Positions 6,157 through 11,972 of a stretch of DNA of 11,972 nt are shown here, piece by piece. This DNA is from an archaeon. GTDB taxonomy: Archaea; EX4484-52; B79-G9. Location of the stretch: NCBI GenBank assembly GCA_013139905.1, contig WSZW01000003.1, forward strand, positions 1-11,972. Direction: 5' to 3'. Position 1 is the first letter of the stretch. Each line of letters begins with the position of its first letter. A model generated the notes under the pieces. It was not told where the DNA came from, searched no databases, and worked only from the letters and a program-made list of their open reading frames with translations. The position numbers and the translations under genes were made by a program.

Positions 6157-7986
6157 ATGGGTAAATTTGTATTGGATGATGATAAACTAAAAGAAACAAC
6201 TGGGCATGGACCTAATTCTTTTGGTGGTAATAATTTAGGTCCTTGTATGATTATACAAGCAGAAGACCAGAGAAACGTTCTTCTTAACCCAACAACCCAA
6301 CCTGGCGGAGTTATGGGTATTTATTACGGACTTACATTTGAACTTCCAAAAGATAATTGGATACTTGCAAAACCAAGAGAAGTAATTGAGGTAAATCCCG
6401 TACATCAGCAGTATTATCAGTTAGTTACAGCACAAAAAGAACAATTAGAAGGTAAGATAAAACAAGGAATGGCCGGTATTTCTCAATCAGTTGCGGATTT
6501 AGAACTAATAGAGCACGATAAGAGAAAATACGACGAATTTCATAATTATTTAAAAGCACTAAAAGATGATACCAATTCAGTCAAGCAAAAAGAAGCAAAT
6601 TTGAGACTCAAAAGCGTTTTTGTAGATCAGGTTGATTTTCATGTAGGTGGATCCGGTCAGGGAGCAGGCAGACTATCATTGGCATTTATGAGAAACAACA
6701 ACATAATGCCTACAATCGTTGATGATTTTTATCGTATGAATTTTCTAGACGATATAAAAACCGGAGATTTGTGTAAGTTGCCAAATGTTGAGCGCAAGAT
6801 GCTTGAAACAAAGTTTAACGCATACAATCAGTGGCTTGATATTTTCAGAAGTACAGTTGAACGGCGTCTTGGTCGGGTAAATCAACTAATAAATAGCAGA
6901 GAAAAAACATTGGATGAATATAAGGACTGGTTAAGACCGATAATTTCGCGTCATCGTATGATAAAAGAGATGTCTGATACTGCTAGTGGGAGAAAAGATT
7001 TAAGTACTAAATTCACGCATTCTCAAGGCGGTGCCACATCCATAAATAATTTAATCACCTGGGTTTGGAAAAACATGATGATTCCGGACGATAGGCTTTA
7101 TCCAAGAGAATTAGAAGCCATGAATAAACTTGAAACGTTAGATGAATGGGCACAGGAAAATCTTATATATAATTATGATACAGGTCTTGTTTGTAAATAT
7201 CCATGGATTACAAAAGAATGGATTGAACAAAAAGCAAAAAGCGTTGAAGCATCACAAGGTTTTGATTCAAACAAAGTATATTTTACATTTTCAATAATAG
7301 ATCTTACAAAAATGAATATGAAATTTGCATCCGGAGCGGAAATAGAAGATGGGGATTTTAATGTATGTATGTATGTTTTTAGTAAAAATGCTATGCTTGT
7401 AAAACTTTTAGAACTTGAATGCATAAAAGAAGACCTTGAAATATACATAGATGAAATGCTTGGAATAAAACATAAATTTGAAAACGATGATATTAAGCCG
7501 GAAAAATTAAAGAAAAAAACAAAATTAGAAGATGGCGGCACAGTAGAATTACAACTGAAAGTTCCACTGGGGTATCATAAAATTGGCACGAAATATGTAC
7601 TTCATCCGGATTGTGAAAAAGCATTTAATGATGAAAAAGGAATCATGACTTTTTTTGAACATGTTGAAAAAAATATTAAAAAATATAATCAAATTAAATC
7701 CACAAAATCAGGCAAAACCAAAGGACTAACAAAAAAAGAGTTTTATGATATATTCCCCATCGAGCAATACCATCATTTAAAACATAAAAAAACAAACGAG
7801 TCTCTTGAAAATTTACTTCATCTTTTCGGCATAATATCTATAAAAAACGCACTTTTTAGAAAAGGACCTTATGAAAACACGTTTTCAGAAAGAATCACAA
7901 AATTTTACTTAAAGTTTTCCGGTGGCAGATTTAATAGTATTTTGGGTATGATAAAAAGAAGAATGAAAATTGCAGAAATAATTTAA
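6157..7986 (+). CDS. Uncharacterised 609-aa soluble protein
   Basis: A long, clearly coding gene that I cannot assign to a family. There is no signal peptide or membrane helix. Residues 1-80 look mixed alpha/beta, with 'GGVMGIYYGLTFELP' (50-64). Residues about 82-150 are charged and helical, probably coiled coil. A glycine-rich turn, 'VGGSGQGAGRLSLAF' (163-177), follows; it lacks the Lys of a Walker A loop. Residues 205-275 are again helical, with a Trp-rich 'YKDWLRPIISRHRMIKEM'. A beta-like segment (about 373-410) precedes 'IYIDEMLGI'. From 437 to 525 it is Lys-rich, and the end is strongly basic ('MIKRRMKIAEII'). The start ATG is supported by the TATA box 27 nt upstream. Its stop overlaps the stop of the convergent glycosylase gene. 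A role in the neighbouring ATPase system is a guess from location. Confidence 0.85.
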   Translation: MGKFVLDDDKLKETTGHGPNSFGGNNLGPCMIIQAEDQRNVLLNPTTQPGGVMGIYYGLTFELPKDNWILAKPREVIEVNPVHQQYYQLVTAQKEQLEGKIKQGMAGISQSVADLELIEHDKRKYDEFHNYLKALKDDTNSVKQKEANLRLKSVFVDQVDFHVGGSGQGAGRLSLAFMRNNNIMPTIVDDFYRMNFLDDIKTGDLCKLPNVERKMLETKFNAYNQWLDIFRSTVERRLGRVNQLINSREKTLDEYKDWLRPIISRHRMIKEMSDTASGRKDLSTKFTHSQGGATSINNLITWVWKNMMIPDDRLYPRELEAMNKLETLDEWAQENLIYNYDTGLVCKYPWITKEWIEQKAKSVEASQGFDSNKVYFTFSIIDLTKMNMKFASGAEIEDGDFNVCMYVFSKNAMLVKLLELECIKEDLEIYIDEMLGIKHKFENDDIKPEKLKKKTKLEDGGTVELQLKVPLGYHKIGTKYVLHPDCEKAFNDEKGIMTFFEHVEKNIKKYNQIKSTKSGKTKGLTKKEFYDIFPIEQYHHLKHKKTNESLENLLHLFGIISIKNALFRKGPYENTFSERITKFYLKFSGGRFNSILGMIKRRMKIAEII

Positions 7987-8786
7987 TTATCATTCAAGAA
8001 TTTTTGCAAGTATATTTCTGCCAACCCCTGGAATTTACCAAATTTTTGTTTTGCAAAATTACGCACATCTTTATCGGTTTTCCAATCAAATCCGTAATTT
8101 TCTTTAAATATTTTTTTTGTTAAAACATCCACGTAAAAATTATTGTAATCTCTTAATTGAAATAATCTAAATATATCAAGAGAATAAGGACCAATACCAT
8201 TTACTGAGTAAAGAGAATCAACCTCTGCCTGTTTTTTAAATTTCATATGGTCTGCAATAGCTTCAATGAATTTGGTTCGATATCCAAGACCGCAACTTTT
8301 CAATAGTTCTTTTTTTTGAAGTATTTCTGTTGTACTTGGAAAATAAACGCCATCGCCCAACAATTCAACGATATTTCCAACCATTTTCTTATATTGTAAA
8401 AACGTCACATTTTGCGACGCGACAATTGACACCAATGCCTCGAAATCCGTATATGCGGATAAAAGCCGGTTTCCATATATTTGTTCGCTAAACTCTTTCA
8501 AAACCGTATCATTTTGCGCCATCGTATAAAAATCAGATAAATTTTCCTTAGCGCCAAAACAAAAAGAAATGCGCTTGATGATTTGTTGTTGTTCTAAGTT
8601 ATCAATTTTTCTATCAAACAAAATTTCTAGTTTATCTCTTTTTTGTGTGAAATCCAATCTTAATGGTTTGCCATTATGCAAAATCGTGCGCGTTGGTTCA
8701 TTTGAAAAGAAAAAGAAAAACGGCTTGTATTTAAGTATTTTCTCTAAATCAAAATCATCTTTTATTCGGATTGAATATGGTTGCAT
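7983..8786 (-). CDS. DNA-3-methyladenine glycosylase-like (AlkA/HhH-GPD) protein
   Basis: This 267-residue protein looks like a base-excision-repair glycosylase that removes damaged bases from DNA by breaking the N-glycosidic bond. Residues about 105-240 form the HhH-GPD fold: 'DFEALVSIVASQNVTF' (114-129), 'LLKSCGLGYRTKFIEAIA' (161-178), the hairpin 'VNGIGPYSLDIF' (195-206), and the conserved Asp220 in 'FYVDVLTK'. The hairpin position that holds the catalytic Lys in OGG1 and endonuclease III is Tyr201, as in AlkA-type monofunctional glycosylases (GIGPW/GIGRW). No C-terminal four-cysteine iron-sulfur motif is present. The N-terminal 100 residues resemble the small AlkA/OGG N-domain, with a curious run of five Phe (23-27). 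Substrate is unproven; alkylated purines are the family default. A TATA-like AAAATATAAA (8820 to 8811) lies about 29 nt before the start. Confidence 0.85.
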   Translation of the reverse strand: MQPYSIRIKDDFDLEKILKYKPFFFFFSNEPTRTILHNGKPLRLDFTQKRDKLEILFDRKIDNLEQQQIIKRISFCFGAKENLSDFYTMAQNDTVLKEFSEQIYGNRLLSAYTDFEALVSIVASQNVTFLQYKKMVGNIVELLGDGVYFPSTTEILQKKELLKSCGLGYRTKFIEAIADHMKFKKQAEVDSLYSVNGIGPYSLDIFRLFQLRDYNNFYVDVLTKKIFKENYGFDWKTDKDVRNFAKQKFGKFQGLAEIYLQKFLNDN

Positions 8787-8822
8787 AATTACTTATAATC
8801 TATACTTATTTTTATATTTTGG

Positions 8823-9767
8823 TTATGGATATGATGGTACGTTCATGAAAGCATTCATGCTATTTTGTATCCAATCATATGCTATATATGCGATAATCAC
8901 CATAATAATGATAAATATTATTAGAATAACAATTATTTGTACAATCAAAACACCAATTGCTTTTGCAATCGAGACTTCGTGAATTTTAGAATATCCTATT
9001 AATGCAACATATACGGCGTATAATCCAATAATACTTCCTATGACTGGTACAGTTGCTAAAATTCCAATTGCAGAAAGATAAGAAATTACACGTATCGTAG
9101 CTTGTCTGCTTCCTTTTCCTTTAAATAATTTAAAAAATATTTGAGTAATTGTTCCACTAATTATGATGTTAAAGATTATATATAATATCCATCCAACTAT
9201 AATTAATCCTGATATTATTGCATAGGTATTAATCATGCTAGTTTCAAACGCATTAATGAATTCTGTTATTTGCTCTTTGTATGTTAGAAAACCAAATCCA
9301 ATAGTTAGCATGATAATTAAAAAATAATTAATAGTTGCAAATAAAAGTGGTTCCTTATATCCACCTTCCTGAGGCATTTCATCAAAAAATTGTTTTGGTT
9401 TTGTAATTATTAGTTTTACTTTGTTAAAATACGAATAATTTTTAAAATTTTCCTGTTTTTGAGCTTCGCTTAATGTTTCTGTGGTAGTTTCACTAGTTTT
9501 TGTTTGCCATTCATTTGTTTTTGATTCTGTGGTAGTCGTTTTAGCAGTTTGACTAGAATTATCATCATCATTTATTTGATTATTAGAAACATCAACGGTT
9601 GTTGGTTCTACACCCGTTTTTTTTGCAACAAATTGTTCGCTAAATTTGGCATCGTATCCATTTTCAATCATAGATTGTTTTATTTGTTCGATTGTAAATC
9701 CTTTTTCTTTTTGTTCTAAAAACCAAGAATCTAGCTGTTTTAACGTTTCATCGTCGTATTGTTCCAT
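8823..9767 (-). CDS. Yip1-domain membrane protein with UBA-like N-terminus
   Basis: This 314-residue protein has three parts. Residues 5-50 are a three-helix, UBA-like bundle ('LDSWFLEQKEKGFTIEQIK', 'ENGYDAKFSEQFVAK'). Residues 51-105 are a Ser/Thr/Asn-rich linker with many 'TTTE'-like runs. Residues about 108-300 are a Yip1-family membrane domain with five likely helices: 141-163, 182-204, 225-237, 240-260 and 268-297. The typical signatures 'KPKQFFDEMP' (123-132), 'GSRQATIRVISYLSA' (219-233) and 'GLYAVYVALIGYSKIHEVS' (248-266) are present. Yip1 proteins act in membrane trafficking in eukaryotes; the archaeal role is unknown. Such UBA-Yip1 fusions are, in my experience, common in DPANN archaea. 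The ATG is supported by CTTTATATAC (9804 to 9795), 33 nt upstream. The glycosylase gene follows on the same strand with a 36-nt gap but has its own TATA box. Confidence 0.85.
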   Translation of the reverse strand: MEQYDDETLKQLDSWFLEQKEKGFTIEQIKQSMIENGYDAKFSEQFVAKKTGVEPTTVDVSNNQINDDDNSSQTAKTTTTESKTNEWQTKTSETTTETLSEAQKQENFKNYSYFNKVKLIITKPKQFFDEMPQEGGYKEPLLFATINYFLIIMLTIGFGFLTYKEQITEFINAFETSMINTYAIISGLIIVGWILYIIFNIIISGTITQIFFKLFKGKGSRQATIRVISYLSAIGILATVPVIGSIIGLYAVYVALIGYSKIHEVSIAKAIGVLIVQIIVILIIFIIIMVIIAYIAYDWIQNSMNAFMNVPSYP

Positions 9768-9794
9768 ATAATCAATTATATTTTGGTTGTAGTA

Positions 9795-9804
9795 GTATAT
9801 AAAG
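9795..9804 (-). promoter_or_regulatory. TATA box of the Yip1 gene
   Basis: CTTTATATAC on the minus strand is centred about 33 nt before the ATG at 9767, predicting a leader of only a few bases. It is the cleanest archaeal TATA match in the window. The rest of the 147-nt divergent spacer (9768-9914) is AT-rich, with CTATATAG (9874-9881) and TTTTAAATAA (9884-9893) as candidate boxes for the plus-strand zinc-ribbon gene. Confidence 0.5.
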
Positions 9805-9914
9805 AAAATACGATTTTATTGTATAACTAAAATCATCAACCATGTATCTTTAAAAAGTATCAATTCCGTATAACTATATAGAATTTTAAATAATTATTAT
9901 GAGTGTGATTAAAA

Positions 9915-10178
9915 ATGGTAACTTATCCTGATTTAGACAATACATCTTATTTTACAAATAGGCTTTTAGAGAATAAAGCCGGCGAAAAAAAAGGCAAAAT
10001 AATCATGTGGCGAAATAAAGGCGAAGAAATATTTAGAATGATTTTAACTTGTCCGGAATGTGGAACTGTAAACGAAAAAAAACAGGAATTTGCAAAAAAG
10101 CCATATAGACCTAATTGCGATAATTGCGGTGCAAAGTTTGTAATAGCCAAACTAAAAAAAGAAAAACCAAAAAAATAA
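9915..10178 (+). CDS. Small zinc-ribbon protein
   Basis: This 87-residue basic protein has a CPECG knuckle (Cys46, Cys49) and a CDNCG knuckle (Cys68, Cys71), the four ligands of a zinc ribbon. Before it lies 'NKAGEKKGKIIMWRNKGEEI' (20-39), a conserved-looking lead. The C-terminus is a Lys-rich tail (KLKKEKPKK) that could contact nucleic acid. This layout recalls short conserved hypotheticals of DPANN archaea; I do not know a function. The ATG at 9915 is chosen because GTGAT (9905-9909), complementary to the 16S rRNA tail, lies 5 nt upstream and the frame is closed by TGA (9906-9908) just before. It is divergent from the Yip1 gene. Confidence 0.8.
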   Translation: MVTYPDLDNTSYFTNRLLENKAGEKKGKIIMWRNKGEEIFRMILTCPECGTVNEKKQEFAKKPYRPNCDNCGAKFVIAKLKKEKPKK

Positions 10179-10201
10179 ACGTTTTTGTATATTCAAAAAA
10201 T

Positions 10202-10214
10202 AAATATATTTAAA
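10202..10214 (+). promoter_or_regulatory. TATA box of the tRNA-Thr gene
   Basis: AAATATATTTAAA is centred about 45 nt before the mature tRNA 5' end, which would give a short 5' leader of roughly 18-20 nt for RNase P to remove. It is the only good box in the 74-nt spacer after the zinc-ribbon gene. Confidence 0.4.
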
Positions 10215-10252
10215 GTTTTTATTCTATTGTTGTTTATCGTAATCGTTTTTGT

Positions 10253-10383
10253 GCCTCGGTAGCTCAGCTCGGTGGAGCGCGAGACTTGTATAAGCGCGTA
10301 ACTCGTATAAGGCTGAATCGCGAGTTAACTCACGCCTTCAAGACATCTCGCGGTCGAGGGTTCGAATCCCTCCCGAGGCTCCA
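10253..10383 (+). tRNA. tRNA-Thr(UGU) with 54-nt intron at 37/38
   Basis: The acceptor stem is GCCTCGG (10253-10259) with CCGAGGC (10373-10379). The D stem is GCTC/GAGC and the anticodon stem CGAGA (10280-10284) with TCTCG (10346-10350). The T arm is GAGGG-TTCGAAT-CCCTC (10356-10372). The discriminator is T10380, followed by an encoded CCA. The spliced anticodon loop reads CTTGTAA with anticodon TGT (10287-10289), so threonine; a U discriminator fits archaeal tRNA-Thr. The intron runs 10291-10344. It forms a textbook bulge-helix-bulge: helix CTTG (10285-10288) with CAAG (10339-10342), 3-nt bulges TAT (10289-10291) and ACA (10343-10345), and helix AAG (10292-10294) with CTT (10336-10338). The splicing endonuclease should cut TA^T and AC^A. 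Within the intron TAACTCG (10299-10305) pairs with CGAGTTA (10321-10327). Confidence 0.95.
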
Positions 10384-10399
10384 TTACATTATGAGTCGC

Positions 10400-10408
10400 T
10401 TTATTAAT
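10400..10408 (+). promoter_or_regulatory. TATA-like box of the transporter gene
   Basis: TTTATTAAT is centred 27 nt before the ATG at 10431, in the 47-nt gap after the tRNA. It would give a leaderless mRNA independent of tRNA transcription. No Shine-Dalgarno is seen. Confidence 0.4.
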
Positions 10409-10430
10409 CTAATTATTCTAACATTTCATT

Positions 10431-11327
10431 ATGTTACAACTATGGTTTATTTTGGCATTATTGTCTGCCGTATTTTTCGCGTTAAAAGACATTGCCGCAA
10501 AAAAGTGGTTGTCTGACAGCACAAACCCAAAACAACTGTTGTTTGGAGAATATTTTTTGTTATTTTCATTTTTAAGCATCTTTTTAGTATCTAAAGTTAA
10601 TTTTAGTTCTTTTGCTGATTTGGGATTGTTATATTTTCTAAAAGCTGCAACTGTTGGTGGTGTAACAATTATTTATTTTTCAATGCTGAAAAAATATGAA
10701 ATATCATCCGTAAGCCCGCTTTTAAATCTAAGTCCAATGGTATTGTTGGTATTCTCTTTTATCTTTTTATCCGAGTTATTAAGTGGTATTCAGGTTATTG
10801 GAATATTTCTAATGATTTTAAGCACATATTATCTAGAAACAATAACACACCACCACAACAAAAAAAATCCACATAAAACGCATTTTAAAGATATTATTTC
10901 AAAAGACAAATCCTTTTTCATATCAACTTTCGTAATGCTAATACTTATGAGTTTTGCAGCAATTTTTGACAAAATAATACTTACAAGCGTCGATGTTTAT
11001 TCTAACATGTTTTTTACATCCATTTTTATTTTATCTGCTATGGTATTTTTTAACATAAAAAAAATAACAAATCCAATGCTAGTTGTTAAAAAAATAGCAA
11101 CCGTCCCGGTATTTTTTGTTGCCGTATTTTCAATAATCTCAAATTTTCTCATATTATTTTCAATAGCAATTCCAACAAGTCTTGTTAGTTTAATAATTCC
11201 AATTAGAAGAAGTTCAACATTATTTTCTTCCCTTTTCGGCGGATTATTGTTTCACGAAAAGCACCTGGCAAAAAAAGTAACAGCAATAATCGGCATGATA
11301 CTAAGTCTGGTGCTGATTGTATCGTAA
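10431..11327 (+). CDS. DMT-superfamily (EamA-type) transporter
   Basis: This 298-residue protein is highly hydrophobic with about ten membrane segments in two halves, split by a hydrophilic His/Lys-rich loop (138-160, 'THHHNKKNPHKTHFK'). This is the size and layout of drug/metabolite transporters (two EamA repeats). The first half ends with 'SPLLNLSPMVLLVFSFIFL', then 'SELLSGIQVIGIFLMI' (95-129). The second half ends with the equivalent 'IPIRRSSTLFSSLFGGLLF', then 'HEKHLAKKVTAIIGMILS' (256-292). The S/H-E-x-L motif before the last helix of each half is typical. Such proteins export or import small metabolites through the cell membrane; the substrate cannot be read. The ATG is supported by a TATA-like box 27 nt upstream. 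It sits directly behind the tRNA-Thr, the usual landing spot for acquired genes, though its base composition resembles its neighbours. Confidence 0.85.
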   Translation: MLQLWFILALLSAVFFALKDIAAKKWLSDSTNPKQLLFGEYFLLFSFLSIFLVSKVNFSSFADLGLLYFLKAATVGGVTIIYFSMLKKYEISSVSPLLNLSPMVLLVFSFIFLSELLSGIQVIGIFLMILSTYYLETITHHHNKKNPHKTHFKDIISKDKSFFISTFVMLILMSFAAIFDKIILTSVDVYSNMFFTSIFILSAMVFFNIKKITNPMLVVKKIATVPVFFVAVFSIISNFLILFSIAIPTSLVSLIIPIRRSSTLFSSLFGGLLFHEKHLAKKVTAIIGMILSLVLIVS

Positions 11328-11356
11328 AAAACAGAATAATTAAGAAATTACAAGTT

Positions 11357-11809
11357 TTATTCTTTTATTGCATTATATTCTTCAACAAGAGAACCTAATA
11401 TCTCGTCGGAGAATTTAATATTATTGAATATTGGAGCGGGCGTTCTATTTTTTTTATGTTGGAGCGGAGTGTCAAATTTATTGAATATTGGATAAAGCAT
11501 TTCAATAATCGCATCCCCTTGTTTAACCATTTTATCATCATATACAATACATAGTATTTCTTTTGGTTCGTTATATCCCATCTGGTTAGTTATTGCAAAA
11601 TTATATGGTTTTTTTAATTGTTTGTCTGTATTTTTTAACGAGTCATTAATGCTGATATCAATCCCTTCGGAATGAGGACCAAATATACCCTTTACGCGAT
11701 ATAACGTTTTTATGTGATTTGGAGCATAAACAAGAACCGTTCCCCTCATATCTTTTGTTAAAAATGCGCTTCCTTTCATCTCAAGTATCTGATCTATAGT
11801 ATACTCCAT
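11357..11809 (-). CDS. Uncharacterised 150-aa protein
   Basis: I do not recognise a family. The start is put at the ATG at 11809 (MEYTIDQILEMKG); the frame is open from a TTG nine bases upstream, but an AAATATATTTAAT box (11844 to 11832) about 29 nt before the ATG favours the ATG. The protein looks soluble: alternating hydrophobic strands early on ('GTVLVYAP', 'TLYRVKGIFG') and later 'EILCIVYDD' and 'IIEMLYPIF', with a final helix 'DEILGSLVEEYNAIKE'. A 15-bp in-frame direct repeat inside the gene duplicates 'PIFN'. The C-terminus resembles that of the truncated gene at the right edge (both contain 'EEYN' near the end). It is convergent with the transporter across a 29-nt gap. Confidence 0.7.
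   Translation of the reverse strand: MEYTIDQILEMKGSAFLTKDMRGTVLVYAPNHIKTLYRVKGIFGPHSEGIDISINDSLKNTDKQLKKPYNFAITNQMGYNEPKEILCIVYDDKMVKQGDAIIEMLYPIFNKFDTPLQHKKNRTPAPIFNNIKFSDEILGSLVEEYNAIKE
11421..11492. repeat. 15-bp direct repeat inside the 150-aa gene
   Basis: TTATTGAATATTGGA occurs at 11421-11435 and again at 11478-11492, 57 bp (19 codons) apart and in frame, giving two 'PIFN' segments in the protein. A second short repeat, TTGGAGCGG, occurs at 11431-11439 and 11459-11467. This looks like a small local duplication within the gene. Confidence 0.6.
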
Positions 11810-11854
11810 AACAATCAAACTTTACTAGCAATTAAATATATTTATAATTACTGA

Positions 11855-11880
11855 CGATTCAAATCTCGCCCGGGGCTCCG
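11855..11880 (+). pseudogene. Degraded 3' fragment of a Thr-like tRNA gene
   Basis: The sequence reads as the end of a tRNA: T-loop TTCAAAT (11858-11864), T-stem 3' strand CTCGC (11865-11869), acceptor 3' strand CCGGGGC (11870-11876), discriminator T, then CCG in place of CCA. The T-stem 5' strand is damaged (CGA where GCGAG is expected), and there is no D arm, anticodon arm or matching GCCCCGG upstream. It matches the intact tRNA-Thr end (10361-10383) at 18 of 23 positions and lies in the same orientation. It may derive from another tRNA-Thr isoacceptor. It could be an old attachment-site remnant or a decayed tRNA; no integrase is visible. Confidence 0.55.
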
Positions 11881-11881
11881 A

Positions 11882-11972
11882 TTAATTACAACGCATATTA
11901 TATTCTTCAGCAAGTTCTTTGTATTTATCTTCTAGAAAAACGAACCCACCCAATACCGATTCAACATTCTTC
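11882..11972 (-). CDS. C-terminal end of an unidentified gene (partial)
   Basis: I translated this by hand from the right edge. The minus-strand frame gives 29 residues, from 'KNVESVLGGFVFLEDKYKEL' to 'AEEYNMRCN', ending at a TAA (11884-11882). The start lies outside the window. The tail resembles the end of the neighbouring 150-residue protein: 'ESVLGG' with 'DEILGS' and 'LAEEYN' with 'LVEEYN', with 17 of 18 bases identical around the latter. The two may be tandem paralogues separated by the tRNA fragment. Too little is visible to name it. Confidence 0.5.
   Translation of the reverse strand, partial: KNVESVLGGFVFLEDKYKELAEEYNMRCN

Noticed and set aside
6640..6690. Glycine-rich GGSGQGAG in the 609-aa protein as a possible P-loop
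   Set aside because: It lacks the GK[ST] residues needed for nucleotide binding and has no Walker B partner that I can see.
7173..7541. 122-codon minus-strand frame in the 609-aa gene
   Set aside because: Phe/Ser-rich product typical of the antisense of an AT-rich, Lys/Glu-rich gene.
8569..8982. 137-codon plus-strand frame spanning the glycosylase and Yip1 genes
   Set aside because: It overlaps two well-supported genes and their promoter; no domain is visible.
10286..10516. 76-codon frame running through the tRNA
   Set aside because: It begins at a non-ATG codon inside the tRNA anticodon loop and overlaps the transporter start.

Overview
The window reads as chromosomal DNA of an AT-rich archaeon, most likely a DPANN lineage of the Woesearchaeota/Pacearchaeota kind. 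The lineage is inferred from gene content, not from a marker gene. The support is: a tRNA-Thr gene with a bulge-helix-bulge intron between positions 37 and 38; a FlaI/GspE2-type archaeal ATPase; TATA-like boxes about 27-33 nt before many start codons, implying leaderless or nearly leaderless mRNAs; and Yip1 and zinc-ribbon proteins of a style I associate with these small archaea.

Left part (1-7986). A large minus-strand gene, open at the left edge, encodes an apparent xylose-isomerase/AP-endonuclease-like TIM-barrel protein whose two halves are separated by a long coiled-coil and helical insertion. A divergent two-gene operon follows: a Gln/Asn/Pro-rich protein with a C-terminal coiled coil, then a complete secretion/pilus-type ATPase. 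Next come two overlapping minus-strand genes for 171-residue proteins that align with each other along their length, a four-helix membrane protein, and a 609-residue soluble protein I cannot place. The ATPase has no TadC/FlaJ membrane platform, pilin or prepilin peptidase beside it. The group may therefore be an uncharacterised archaeal ATPase-driven system, and this is the main discovery candidate. The functional link rests on proximity only.

Middle part (7983-10178). A DNA glycosylase of the AlkA/HhH-GPD class ends on the shared TTAA stop of the 609-residue gene. It is followed on the same strand by a Yip1-domain membrane protein with a UBA-like N-terminal helix bundle. A small zinc-ribbon protein is transcribed divergently from the Yip1 gene.

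Right part (10253-11972). This holds the intron-containing tRNA-Thr(UGU), a DMT/EamA-type transporter directly downstream, an unrecognised 150-residue protein on the opposite strand, a degraded 3' fragment of a second Thr-like tRNA, and the C-terminal end of another minus-strand gene. The fragment lies in the same orientation as the intact tRNA, which hints at a decayed integration footprint. No integrase is visible.

No stretch longer than about 150 bases lacks a gene. No CRISPR array, insertion sequence, rRNA or replication origin was seen.
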